Shown: positions 7,192-13,408 of the stretch, in pieces
Position numbering within the stretch: position 1 is the stretch's first letter
Layout of the letters: each line of letters starts with the position of its first letter
Source: Oscillospiraceae bacterium
GTDB lineage: Bacteria > Bacillota > Clostridia > Oscillospirales > Ruminococcaceae
Assembly: GCA_003516865.1 (NCBI GenBank)
Contig: DPBR01000039.1
Coordinates: 582 to 15,788, forward strand
Reading direction: 5' to 3'
DNA length: 15,207 nucleotides
Program-made: the position numbers and the translations under genes
Notes under the pieces: model-generated
Databases searched by the model: none
What the model was told of the DNA's origin: nothing
What the model saw: only the letters and a program-made list of their open reading frames with translations

Positions 7192-7284
7192 AACATATCC
7201 TTTCCAAATCTCTCTGTCAGTGGGGCAATAACCCTCGCTCTGCCGTCCGAGAGTATTTGCCAACCTTATATTCCCCGAAATCCG

Positions 7285-8547
7285 TCAAGCGAACGGTCCG
7301 GTGAATTGAACGGGCTGTGTATCGCCGTTAATTTTATCAAACTTATATTTACCCTCGCTCGTGAACTTTTTGAGGAGGTCGCCGAGAACGAGAATCGTAT
7401 TCGGAGTGCCGTTCGAGTCGTGCATAAGGACAACCGAGCGGAAATTCTTCTCGTAATTCGCCTCTATATCGGCGGGAACGGAGTTCCACATCTGCGTCCA
7501 AGAAGCGCCCGCCGCGTCGCCGCTGTCAACGCTCCAGTCGAAATGCCTGAATCCTCTGCGCGACATTTCCTTTATGATATCATCGCGCGTCGCTTCGTTA
7601 TAGTCGTTCACGCTGCCGCCGGGAAAACGGAAAATTTCGCACTTAATTCCCGTTGCCTCGTAAACCATATTCCACGCGTCATAAAAATCATCGAGAAACG
7701 CCTCGACTGACGCATAAATCTGCTCGTATTTGTGAGAAGCGCTGTGAATACCGATTGAATGACCGTCCGCGGCAATCGATTTCAGCATGGTATAGCAGTA
7801 TTCGCTGCGGCTCGGAACGACAAAAAACGTCGCTTTTATGTTGTAATCTCTCAGATATTGCAAAATCGAGTATGTATTATCGGAAGGTCCGTCGTCGAAT
7901 GTAAGATAAACCGTGTTATCCTCGCGGACATAATTTGCGGGCGCCGTCACAGCCATATCCGCGTGAATATCCGCATACGGGCTTTTTTCAGGCTCTGCGC
8001 TGCCGTTCGTCCAGCCGTTCTTTTCGTTGAGATAATCAACGATTTCCCTGTCCGAAAGCCCAAGCTCCGACAAAATCCCGTACCAGTTATCGCCGCCGTT
8101 TTTCTTTGCGATAACGGAAATCAGTTCTTTATCCGAAATTCCGCTCTGCGAAAGGATTTCGTAGAAGTTGTCCGCGTCAATTCCGTCATTTTTCACAATA
8201 TATCTCAGAAGTTCCTCGTCCGAAACTCCCGAAGCGGACAAAAGCCTGTAAAAACTTTCGGCGCTTATGTTTTTCTGCTCGTTTATGAGCTTTATTAATT
8301 CCGTATAAGAAAGTCCGCTTTTATTGAAAATTGCACAAAAATCCTCGACGGTTCCCGCTTTTTCCTCCGAGAGGACCCCGACCGTTGCCGTGAGCTTCTC
8401 GTTTTCGCTTTTTACCTTGTCAAGCTCACCGCTCTGCTTTGCAAAGAAAATGCCGAATACAATCGCAAGCGCGAGCGGCACGAAGAAAAATATTGCAAGT
8501 ACAACCTTTATCAGTACCTTAAAAAACTCAACGCTGCCAAAACGCAT
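7285..8547 (-). CDS. Membrane-anchored polysaccharide deacetylase (NodB domain) with four N-terminal repeats
   Basis: 420 residues. A membrane helix at about 10-36 anchors the protein, followed by a short coiled coil (40-64). Four tandem repeats of about 29 residues follow at 66-94, 95-123, 124-152 and 153-179, each like NFYEILSQSGISDKELISVI. The NodB catalytic domain covers about 205-400 with all five motifs: TFDDG (216-220, catalytic Asp218 and metal Asp219), HSASH (268-272, metal histidines), RFPGG (307-311), DWSVDSGD (337-344) and LMHD (374-377, His376). It should remove acetyl groups from peptidoglycan or another amino-sugar polymer outside the cell. ATG at 8547 follows AGAGG. It is the first gene after the promoter at 8600-8628. 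Confidence 0.93.
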   Translation of the reverse strand: MRFGSVEFFKVLIKVVLAIFFFVPLALAIVFGIFFAKQSGELDKVKSENEKLTATVGVLSEEKAGTVEDFCAIFNKSGLSYTELIKLINEQKNISAESFYRLLSASGVSDEELLRYIVKNDGIDADNFYEILSQSGISDKELISVIAKKNGGDNWYGILSELGLSDREIVDYLNEKNGWTNGSAEPEKSPYADIHADMAVTAPANYVREDNTVYLTFDDGPSDNTYSILQYLRDYNIKATFFVVPSRSEYCYTMLKSIAADGHSIGIHSASHKYEQIYASVEAFLDDFYDAWNMVYEATGIKCEIFRFPGGSVNDYNEATRDDIIKEMSRRGFRHFDWSVDSGDAAGASWTQMWNSVPADIEANYEKNFRSVVLMHDSNGTPNTILVLGDLLKKFTSEGKYKFDKINGDTQPVQFTGPFA

Positions 8548-8599
8548 TTTAAACCTCTTTATGATTATTATAATTTGACGCTGATTTCCCTATTATTAA

Positions 8600-8628
8600 A
8601 TTTTACTATAAAAAGTGTAATTTGTCAA
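8600..8628 (-). promoter_or_regulatory. Sigma-A promoter for the deacetylase-bactofilin-atp gene series
   Basis: TTGACA, 17 nt, TAAAAT on the minus strand. The expected transcript start is about 45 nt before the deacetylase ATG. No terminator and no comparably strong promoter is seen between here and the left edge, so it may serve the atp genes as well. Confidence 0.8.
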
Positions 8629-8724
8629 TAGTTACAATATACAAATCCTGCTCAATTCGAGAAAACAGTTCGCTTTGTTACAAAAATACAGGCGGTTTTT
8701 TGTTAACTTTGCACAAAACAAATC

Positions 8725-8752
8725 AAAAGCGCGGATTTTGCACCGCGCTTTT
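8725..8752 (-). terminator. Intrinsic terminator, likely bidirectional
   Basis: AAAAGCGCGG and CCGCGCTTTT pair perfectly around an 8-nt loop. On the minus strand the stem is followed by further T-rich sequence (TTTTGATTTGTTTTG). It lies about 100 nt before the promoter at 8600-8628, where it would insulate that promoter from transcripts arriving from the cyclophilin gene side. The plus strand has a shorter T run. Confidence 0.6.
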
Positions 8753-8832
8753 CGCTTGAAATTTAATGTTTGACCTTCTGCGTTTAACCGAAACTTAGCG
8801 ATATCTCCGCTTTTTGGTACGCGAACAGACGG

Positions 8833-8847
8833 GGCTTCTCCGAAGCC
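8833..8847. repeat. Short hairpin GGCTTC/GAAGCC
   Basis: A 6-bp perfect inverted repeat with a 3-nt loop, 3 nt from the larger hairpin at 8851. Alone it would be ignorable; it counts as one member of the cluster. Confidence 0.4.
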
Positions 8848-8850
8848 AAG

Positions 8851-8883
8851 GCGATTTTGGGGGCGTCGAACCCCCAAAATCGC
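8851..8883. repeat. 13-bp perfect inverted repeat
   Basis: GCGATTTTGGGGG and CCCCCAAAATCGC around a 7-nt loop. It directly abuts the 20-bp inverted repeat at 8884-8932 with no spacer, so the two form back-to-back hairpins on either strand. Confidence 0.75.
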
Positions 8884-8932
8884 GTGAACGCTCCCGAAAA
8901 TCCTTAAGCGGGGGATTTTCGGGAGCGTTCAC
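8884..8932. repeat. 20-bp perfect inverted repeat
   Basis: Arms at 8884-8903 and 8913-8932 (GTGAACGCTCCCGAAAATCC and its exact complement) with a 9-nt loop. It is the longest hairpin of the cluster except for the A/T-richer one at 9581-9614. Neither strand has a clear T run after it, so it is not a standard terminator. Confidence 0.8.
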
Positions 8933-9042
8933 ATTCAAGTTTTACCAACTGCTTGCTTTGCGATAAGCCTTGTTTTCGCCGAGATTGCTCGTTTGACTGC
9001 TCCGCTCCACGATAGCCCACACTTTTTCGCCAGCGCGTTCCG

Positions 9043-9072
9043 TTTGACTGCTCCGCCGCAGTCAAAGGCGGA
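9043..9072. repeat. Overlapping alternative hairpins
   Basis: TTTGACTGC pairs with GCAGTCAAA (9043-9066, 6-nt loop). The loop TCCGCC can instead pair with GGCGGA at 9067-9072. The two pairings exclude each other. The left arm belongs to a direct repeat whose other copy is at 8992-9006. Confidence 0.55.
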
Positions 9073-9093
9073 TTTCTTCTCAACCTACAAAGG

Positions 9094-9123
9094 CGTTTTC
9101 GTTGGCTAAAGCCAACGAAAACG
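9094..9123. repeat. 13-bp perfect inverted repeat
   Basis: CGTTTTCGTTGGC and GCCAACGAAAACG around a TAAA loop. Confidence 0.75.
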
Positions 9124-9127
9124 TTAG

Positions 9128-9147
9128 GGGAAAACTCTTGTTTTCCC
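9128..9147. repeat. 8-bp perfect inverted repeat
   Basis: GGGAAAAC and GTTTTCCC with a TCTT loop, 4 nt from the preceding hairpin. Confidence 0.55.
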
Positions 9148-9183
9148 TCGCAAACCAGAAATTTGCACAAACGCGGATTTTGC

Positions 9184-9204
9184 GATTTTCGTTGTGCGAA
9201 AATC
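9184..9204. repeat. 8-bp perfect inverted repeat
   Basis: GATTTTCG and CGAAAATC with a 5-nt loop. Confidence 0.5.
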
Positions 9205-9217
9205 ACAAAAACGCAAA

Positions 9218-9240
9218 GAGAACGGGCTTTGCCCGTTCTC
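9218..9240 (-). terminator. GC-rich hairpin, possible terminator
   Basis: GAGAACGGGC and GCCCGTTCTC pair perfectly around a 3-nt loop. On the minus strand the stem runs into CTTTGCGTTTTTG, an interrupted T-rich tract. It could end transcripts from the folT-proC-cyclophilin side, although it lies about 400 nt after the last gene. Confidence 0.45.
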
Positions 9241-9275
9241 AAGCCCTTTAGCGCTTGCTATCGCGTTTTGCCGCG

Positions 9276-9305
9276 CTCCGCGCGGAGTAGCACGGCTTCG
9301 CCGTG
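9276..9305. repeat. Two adjacent small palindromes
   Basis: CTCCG/CGGAG at 9276-9287 and CACGGC/GCCGTG with a TTC loop at 9291-9305, separated by 3 nt. Confidence 0.4.
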
Positions 9306-9324
9306 AGTGCCTCCGGCGGCTCAG

Positions 9325-9402
9325 AACCTTTTTCTGAAGAAAAAGGTTAGTGAAACCGAAGGTTTTACGGAGACACTCCAAAAAGACTTTAAGCGCTTCG
9401 CG
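9325..9402. repeat. Left inverted end of a ~290-bp repeat-like unit
   Basis: Contains the hairpin AACCTTTTTC/GAAAAAGGTT (9325-9348), then AAAAAGACTTT (9380-9390) and CGCTTCGCG (9394-9402). The same three blocks occur in the same order, on the opposite strand, at 9551-9614. The unit has no coding capacity of its own. Confidence 0.55.
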
Positions 9403-9451
9403 GTTCTCGCCGCGAGTTTGCGTAATGTGCGGTGCATCGCCACAACTTGGT

Positions 9452-9486
9452 GCGAGAACTCACGGGTGCAGGTTTGTGAGCCTCGC
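9452..9486. repeat. Interrupted stem-loop inside the ~290-bp unit
   Basis: GCGAG/CTCGC and CTCAC/GTGAG stack into a 10-bp stem with small bulges and a 12-nt loop. It is the best local structure between the two inverted ends and might be the core of a small RNA. No promoter was found for it. Confidence 0.35.
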
Positions 9487-9550
9487 GTACGCGTCAAAAT
9501 CGTGCAGCGAACTAAGCAATAGGGCTAGAGCCGCCGACTGCGATTTTTTG

Positions 9551-9614
9551 CGCGAAGCGACAAAAAAGTCTTTTTAGATTTTTAAGACCTTTTTCTTCAG
9601 AAAAAGGTCTTAAA
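9551..9614. repeat. Right inverted end of the unit, with a 16-bp inverted repeat
   Basis: On the minus strand: a hairpin with arms 9581-9596 and 9599-9614, then AAAAAGACTTT (9575-9565) and CGCTTCGCG (9559-9551). The hairpin core ACCTTTTTCTGAAGAAAAAG is identical to that of the left end. It starts about 30 nt after the cyclophilin stop and might end that transcript, but no T run follows on the minus strand. Confidence 0.6.
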
Positions 9615-9645
9615 CCCCGCGGGAGCGACTGAAGCGTGACCGACT

Positions 9646-10119
9646 TTACTCCTCAATATAAACCTTTTTCATTCTGATATCGTTTGTGGGTCTGTCGTTA
9701 TAGTCGGTTCTTGACTCGGCGATTTCGTCAACCGCGTCCATTCCCTCGACAACCTTGCCGAAAGCCGCGTACTGACCGTCGAGGTAGAGCGAATCCTTAT
9801 GAACGATAAAGAACTGGCTTGAAGCGGAGTTTGGGTTCTGTGCTCTTGCCATTGAGATTACGCCGCGAACGTGGTGGATATCGTTCGGAACGCCGTTTGC
9901 GAGGAACTCGCCCTTGATTTTATCCTTTGCGCCGCCCATTCCTGTGCCCTGCGGGTCGCCGCCCTGAATCATAAAGTCCTTTATCACCCTGTGGAATATC
10001 AGACCGTCGTAGAACCCCTCTCTGACGAGTTTCTCAAAATTCTCGCAGGTTATGGGAGCTTTTTCGGGATTAAGCTCAATTTTTATCTTCTTTCCGTTTT
10101 CGAGTTCGATTACAACCAT
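9646..10119 (-). CDS. Peptidyl-prolyl cis-trans isomerase, cyclophilin type
   Basis: Catalyses cis-trans isomerisation of proline peptide bonds; cytoplasmic, since no signal peptide is present. 157 residues from ATG at 10119, chosen because GGAGG sits 7 nt upstream; an upstream in-frame start (10155) has none. The active-site block FHRVIKDFMIQGGDP is at 42-56 and holds the catalytic Arg44. SMARAQNPNSASSQFFI (89-105) and LDGQYAAFGKVVEGMD (113-128) are the other cyclophilin core motifs. It lies 90 nt after proC with no terminator seen between them, so it is probably the last gene of the folT-proC transcript. Confidence 0.95.
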   Translation of the reverse strand: MVVIELENGKKIKIELNPEKAPITCENFEKLVREGFYDGLIFHRVIKDFMIQGGDPQGTGMGGAKDKIKGEFLANGVPNDIHHVRGVISMARAQNPNSASSQFFIVHKDSLYLDGQYAAFGKVVEGMDAVDEIAESRTDYNDRPTNDIRMKKVYIEE

Positions 10120-10209
10120 TTTTTCCTCCATAAACATTTTCGTCAACCTGTACAAAAATTGCTGAAATTTACTGCAAAACGCTTTATTTTTGTGATTTCG
10201 GCAAACGAA

Positions 10210-11010
10210 TTACTTCTTTTCGCCAAGCTCATACGCGCGTTTTGTGCAGGCTTCGCAGGCGCGCACGGCGTCCTCGGCGACATTGCCCTTATACAGCTCC
10301 TCAAGACCCGCGAGCGTTGTTCCTCCGGGACTTGAAACCTGTTTAACAAGCTCGTCGAGCGTCATTCCGCTCTCGGTCATCATTCTCGCCGAGCCGATAA
10401 GCGTTTGCGCGAAAAGCCGCAGCGCCGCGTTCTTGTCAATTCCGACTTTCTCGGCGTATTTTATAAATCCCATCGCGTAAACGTAAATAAACGCGGGCGA
10501 GCTTCCGTTTATCGCGATAACTTCCTTCATCTTGTCGGGGGAAACAACCTCGGTTATTCCGCACGAACCGATGACTTTTCTCGCAAACTCAAACTCTTTC
10601 GCCGATACGGCTTCATCGCAGCTCATCGCCGAAGCGCCCGCTCCGAGCATCATCGGAGTATTCGGCATTACGAGAACGACCTTTGCTTTTGCAAATGTTC
10701 TTTCGCGGATATATTCGGCGGAAATTCCCGCGCAGATTGAGATAAGAACGAGCTTATCATTGCCCGACGCCTTTATTTCCGCGAGAACGCCGTCAAGCTG
10801 CTGGGGCTTTACCGCGAGCAGGATAAAATCGCATTTATTTGACAGTTCGGAAACGCTGTCGGCGGCGGTTGCTCCGAAAACGCTGATATTCTTCAGCTTT
10901 TCGGGGTTGCTGTCATACGCGAAAACCGCCGTATTTCCAAGCTTTCCGTTTATACCTTTTATGATTGCCGCGCCCATATTTCCGACGCCGATAAAACCAA
11001 GTTTAGTCAT
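10210..11010 (-). CDS. proC: Pyrroline-5-carboxylate reductase
   Basis: Last step of proline synthesis: NAD(P)H reduction of pyrroline-5-carboxylate in the cytoplasm. 266 residues, typical length. The N-terminal Rossmann fold shows GFIGVGNMG (5-13), the AVKPQ turn is at 66-70 and MPNTPMMLGAG at 115-125. GSSPAF (169-174) and the family signature SSPGGTT (226-232) lie in the helical dimerisation domain, which forms the substrate site. ATG at 11010 follows GGAGGAAGG. The gene begins 15 nt after the folT stop, so the two are co-transcribed. Confidence 0.96.
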   Translation of the reverse strand: MTKLGFIGVGNMGAAIIKGINGKLGNTAVFAYDSNPEKLKNISVFGATAADSVSELSNKCDFILLAVKPQQLDGVLAEIKASGNDKLVLISICAGISAEYIRERTFAKAKVVLVMPNTPMMLGAGASAMSCDEAVSAKEFEFARKVIGSCGITEVVSPDKMKEVIAINGSSPAFIYVYAMGFIKYAEKVGIDKNAALRLFAQTLIGSARMMTESGMTLDELVKQVSSPGGTTLAGLEELYKGNVAEDAVRACEACTKRAYELGEKK

Positions 11011-11025
11011 TATCCTTCCTCCGGA

Positions 11026-11655
11026 TTAAGCCGCCTGATTTTTCCTATTGAACACCGCTTTGTACGCTGCCTTAATCGGATACAGCGTCAGAAGCATAAG
11101 AAGAATGTCAAACGGCATTTTGATAAAGTTTGTGCCTACTCTCGCCGCGAACTTCACGGAAAACGTTTCCGGAACTATTATTCCCGCGAGAACCTGAAAC
11201 CATGTGTTCAGGAAAAGATTGCAGATTACGATTACGGCAAGCTTTGCGAGGACAATCCTCAGAACCGGCCGCCAGTTCGCTCCGATTGACTTGAAAAACG
11301 CTTTCCCGCCCGAAAAATCGGGTTTAACCGCCTCGAAATCGTACAAAAACAAGCCGTACAGCAGTCCCCCCATCATCTCGACAATCGTGAAAATGGGGTT
11401 GAACGCGTCCATTTGCTGCGCTATCAGAAGTCCGAGAATATCGGTTATCGCGCCTGCCATAAAGCCGACTACCGGTCCGAAAAGCATTCCGATTGCCGCC
11501 ATTGCCACAAAAGCAACGCTGATTTTGCAGAACGGAAGATAAATTGTAACCGATTTAAGCGCCAGATCAAGCGCGATAAGCACCGCCGTTACGCAAAGGC
11601 ATCTGATGCTTTTAAGCTCGCCTGCGGAACGTTTGAAGATATCAAAAAAAGCCAT
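11026..11655 (-). CDS. folT: Folate ECF transporter S component (FolT family)
   Basis: Membrane protein that binds folate and docks to a shared energising EcfA-A'-T module (not in this window). 209 residues with about five or six membrane helices; the core reads VAMAAIGMLFGPVVGFMAGA followed by ITDILGLLI, the conserved ECF S-component pattern. A tail with basic residues (FNRKNQAA) ends the protein. ATG at 11655 is chosen because AAAGGAG lies 7 nt before it; a longer frame from 11802 would start inside the riboswitch. The THF riboswitch upstream supports folate as the substrate. Confidence 0.88.
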   Translation of the reverse strand: MAFFDIFKRSAGELKSIRCLCVTAVLIALDLALKSVTIYLPFCKISVAFVAMAAIGMLFGPVVGFMAGAITDILGLLIAQQMDAFNPIFTIVEMMGGLLYGLFLYDFEAVKPDFSGGKAFFKSIGANWRPVLRIVLAKLAVIVICNLFLNTWFQVLAGIIVPETFSVKFAARVGTNFIKMPFDILLMLLTLYPIKAAYKAVFNRKNQAA

Positions 11656-11719
11656 AATTTCTCCTTTCAGAATGTTGCACACAAAAGAATAATAAAATGG
11701 CTTCTTATTCAATTTATGT

Positions 11720-11826
11720 ACAGCGAGATGCGAAAGCTTCACCGCAAGCGATGGATTTCTCCTGCTTTTCGTCCGCGGGGCAACTCTCCGTCCCCATGGC
11801 ACTTAACGCGAAGCTTTCTACTCTGT
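11720..11826 (-). promoter_or_regulatory. Tetrahydrofolate (THF) riboswitch upstream of folT
   Basis: 107 nt matching the THF aptamer layout. The conserved TTCGCGTTAAGTG (minus strand) is flanked by stem AAAGC, which pairs with GCTTT after the conserved GCGGTGAA; then CGCATCT closes toward an outer stem ACAG/CTGT. A variable middle arm with a GGGG/CCCC stem lies between. Spacing and conserved bases agree with the Firmicutes folT riboswitches as I remember them. THF binding normally lowers expression of folate uptake genes. Downstream, GAATAA/TTATTC could form a hairpin and TCTTTT can pair with the AAAGGA ribosome binding site, so control of translation is plausible. No promoter was found between pfkA and the aptamer; transcription may come from pfkA. 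Confidence 0.9.
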
Positions 11827-11873
11827 GGTTTTCGTCAATCCGCGCTGCTGCGCGAAATTGCGCCGTTTGTTTA

Positions 11874-12836
11874 TCAGAAGTTGATTTCGTCGCAAATCAT
11901 ATAGCGGCGCTCGTTGAACGGCTTCTTCATCGAAAGAGCCTCCTGAATGTCAACGTCGTAAATCTTGCCGTCCCTGAATCCGACAACGCGGTTTCCGATG
12001 CCCTTTTCAAGCAGTTCTACCGCATAATAGCCCATTTCGGACGCCATAACTCTGTCGCGAACCGTGGGGCTGCCGCCGCGCTGAACGTGACCGAGGATTG
12101 TTCCTCTGGACTCGATTCCGGTTTCCTTTTCAATCTGCTTAGCAATCTCCATAGTTCCGCCGACGCCCTCTGCGACAACGATAATGAACTGTTTCTTGCC
12201 CATTGCGCGCACTTCTCTTATTCTCTTGATAATCTGCTCGATATCGTGAGGCATTTCGGGAACGATAACTGCGGTTGCGCCGCACGCAAGACCCGTTGCA
12301 AGCGCGATATGACCCGCACGGCGACCCATAACCTCGACAACCGCGCAGCGCTCGTGAGAGTGGCTGGTATCGCGGAGCTTGTCTATCATTTCAACAACGG
12401 TGTTCATCGCGGTATCATAGCCGATTGTATAATCGGAGCACTGGATATCGTTGTCGATTGTTCCGGGGATACCTATGCAGGGGATACCCGCCTTTGACAA
12501 ATCTGCCGCGCCTCTGAACGTTCCGTCGCCGCCGATTGTAACAACGCCGCACATATTATGCTCGTCGCAGATTTTCTTTGCCTTCTCGATATTCGCCCAT
12601 TCCTTGAATTCGGGGCAGCGAGCGGTATAAATTGCGGTTCCGCCGCGCTGAATGATATCGGAAACACTTCTCACGTCGAGGTCAATAAACTCGTTGTGAA
12701 GCAGACCGTTATAGCCTCTGAGTATTCCGACAACCTTAAATCCCTTATAGATGGCGGTTCTTGTTACTGCTCTTATTGCAGCGTTCATTCCGGGGCTGTC
12801 GCCGCCGCTTGTCAGGACTCCGATTTTCTTCTCCAT
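11874..12836 (-). CDS. pfkA: ATP-dependent 6-phosphofructokinase
   Basis: Phosphorylates fructose 6-phosphate, the committed step of glycolysis. 320 residues, the usual bacterial length. Nucleotide-binding GGDSPGMNAA is at 11-20 and GGDGT at 102-106; glycine rather than aspartate after GGD indicates ATP rather than pyrophosphate use. Catalytic PGTIDND is at 124-130 (base Asp128), substrate-binding MGRRAGHIA at 170-178, and GHVQRGGSP at 249-257. ATG at 12836 follows AGAGGAGA. It has its own promoter at 12884-12913. Confidence 0.98.
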   Translation of the reverse strand: MEKKIGVLTSGGDSPGMNAAIRAVTRTAIYKGFKVVGILRGYNGLLHNEFIDLDVRSVSDIIQRGGTAIYTARCPEFKEWANIEKAKKICDEHNMCGVVTIGGDGTFRGAADLSKAGIPCIGIPGTIDNDIQCSDYTIGYDTAMNTVVEMIDKLRDTSHSHERCAVVEVMGRRAGHIALATGLACGATAVIVPEMPHDIEQIIKRIREVRAMGKKQFIIVVAEGVGGTMEIAKQIEKETGIESRGTILGHVQRGGSPTVRDRVMASEMGYYAVELLEKGIGNRVVGFRDGKIYDVDIQEALSMKKPFNERRYMICDEINF

Positions 12837-12883
12837 GATAATTTCTCCTCTTTCGTGATATTTTGCCGATTTTTTCTTTTAAT

Positions 12884-12913
12884 ATTTTACTACAAAACCA
12901 ACCGTTTCGTCAA
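12884..12913 (-). promoter_or_regulatory. Sigma-A promoter of pfkA
   Basis: TTGACG, 18 nt, TAAAAT on the minus strand. The predicted transcript start is about 40 nt before the ATG. The sequence behind it is T-rich after the rpmF terminator. Confidence 0.7.
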
Positions 12914-13014
12914 GCCTTTTTTTAATCTTTATCAATTAAAAGCAATAAAAAGCCTTTTTAGACAAATTTTAGCGTTTTTGCCGAAAAAAACTGTACAAAT
13001 TTACCCTATAACGC

Positions 13015-13049
13015 AAAAAAAGCAGCCCTCGAAATAAAATCGCGGGCTG
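13015..13049 (-). terminator. Intrinsic terminator of rpmF
   Basis: CAGCCC pairs with GGGCTG, and CGA pairs with TCG inside it across one mismatch. On the minus strand the stem is followed by C and then seven Ts. It begins about 20 nt after the rpmF stop, so L32 is transcribed alone. Confidence 0.9.
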
Positions 13050-13068
13050 TCTTATTCGCATTTTCCGA

Positions 13069-13254
13069 TTATTCCGCTTCCTTAGCTACAACAACCTTGT
13101 TCTTGTAATAGCCGCAAGCCGGGCAAACTCTGTGAGCGAGCTTCAGCTCACCGCAGTTTTTGCAGCGCGAGAAATTCGGAGTTTCAAGCTTCCATACGCT
13201 GGAACGTCTTTTATCTCTTCTTGCACGAGAAACCTTTCTCTTCGGTACTGCCAT
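13069..13254 (-). CDS. rpmF: 50S ribosomal protein L32, zinc-binding form
   Basis: 61-residue basic protein of the large ribosomal subunit. It starts MAVPKRKVSRARRDKRRS, the standard L32 opening. Four cysteines (31, 34, 44, 47; C-x2-C, C-x2-C) form a zinc ribbon, the C+ form, whose zinc-free paralogue is used by some bacteria in zinc starvation. ATG at 13254 follows AAGGGGGTG. It is usually next to yceD in other bacteria; here it stands alone with a long leader and its own promoter and terminator. Confidence 0.97.
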   Translation of the reverse strand: MAVPKRKVSRARRDKRRSSVWKLETPNFSRCKNCGELKLAHRVCPACGYYKNKVVVAKEAE

Positions 13255-13331
13255 ATCTTACACCCCCTTGAAAGCTAAGTCAACGCCGCACAATTAACGG
13301 CTTGCGCCTTTGCCGCGCACTTGCTTGCATC

Positions 13332-13408
13332 TTTTCCGTCATCTTGCACAAATTTCGCTTGAAAGGCGACAGCCTTTCTGCGCTCAATTTGCACAACCTG
13401 ACGAAAAA
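13332..13408 (-). ncRNA. Long stem-loop in the rpmF leader
   Basis: In the minus-strand transcript about 30 base pairs form one extended hairpin: TTTT/AAAA, CGTCA/TGACG, TTGTGCAAATT/AATTTGTGCAA (two G-U pairs), CGC/GCG and GAAAGGC/GCCTTTC with a TGTC loop, separated by small internal loops. It lies about 80 nt before rpmF. The left arm is preceded by a second copy of GTCAGGTT, which could pair alternatively. The rest of the ~250-nt leader (13255-13508) holds repeated TTGTGC words but no ORF with a ribosome binding site. It may be a cis-regulatory RNA for L32 or a dispersed repeat; I do not recognise it. Confidence 0.55.

Larger units (their letters stand above)
8753..9645. other. Gene-free region dense in perfect inverted repeats
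   Basis: About 0.9 kb between the terminator and the cyclophilin gene. No frame looks coding: the ORFs here lack ribosome binding sites, are rich in Arg/Ser/Lys/Cys, overlap one another and cross the hairpins. Instead there are at least ten short-loop inverted repeats with arms of 6-20 bp, on average one every 80-90 bp, plus a direct repeat GTTTGACTGCTCCGC at 8992-9006 and 9042-9056. It may hold remnants of small non-coding mobile repeats, a stack of terminators, or structured RNA. I see no tRNA, rRNA, tmRNA, SRP RNA or CRISPR signature. Confidence 0.7.

Noticed and set aside
7192..7284. Possible promoter TTGACG at the deacetylase stop, before the bactofilin gene
   Set aside because: No acceptable -10 box at 16-18 nt spacing; the gap looks like an ordinary within-operon space.
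6919..7710. 263-residue plus-strand ORF across the bactofilin and deacetylase genes
   Set aside because: Antisense to two well-supported genes and crosses their intergenic gap without a start signal.
8632..8877. 81-residue minus-strand ORF before the deacetylase promoter
   Set aside because: It covers the terminator hairpin at 8725-8752 and has no ribosome binding site.
8904..9242. 112-residue minus-strand ORF with Ser/Arg/Lys-rich sequence
   Set aside because: Runs straight through five perfect hairpins, has no ribosome binding site and shows direct-repeat artefacts; not credible as protein.
9124..9577. Overlapping short ORFs on both strands in the repeat region (9124-9381, 9307-9522, 9350-9577)
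   Set aside because: Mutually overlapping, basic and cysteine-rich, no Shine-Dalgarno, and built partly from hairpin arms.
8725..9614. CRISPR array
   Set aside because: The repeats are different inverted repeats of varied length, with no regular direct repeat-spacer pattern and no cas gene.
10120..10209. Promoter TTGCAG-17-TGTACA between proC and the cyclophilin gene
   Set aside because: The -10 box matches at only three of six positions; too weak to call.
11697..12497. 266-residue plus-strand ORF across the riboswitch and pfkA
   Set aside because: Opposite strand of the riboswitch and of pfkA; no domain, no ribosome binding site.
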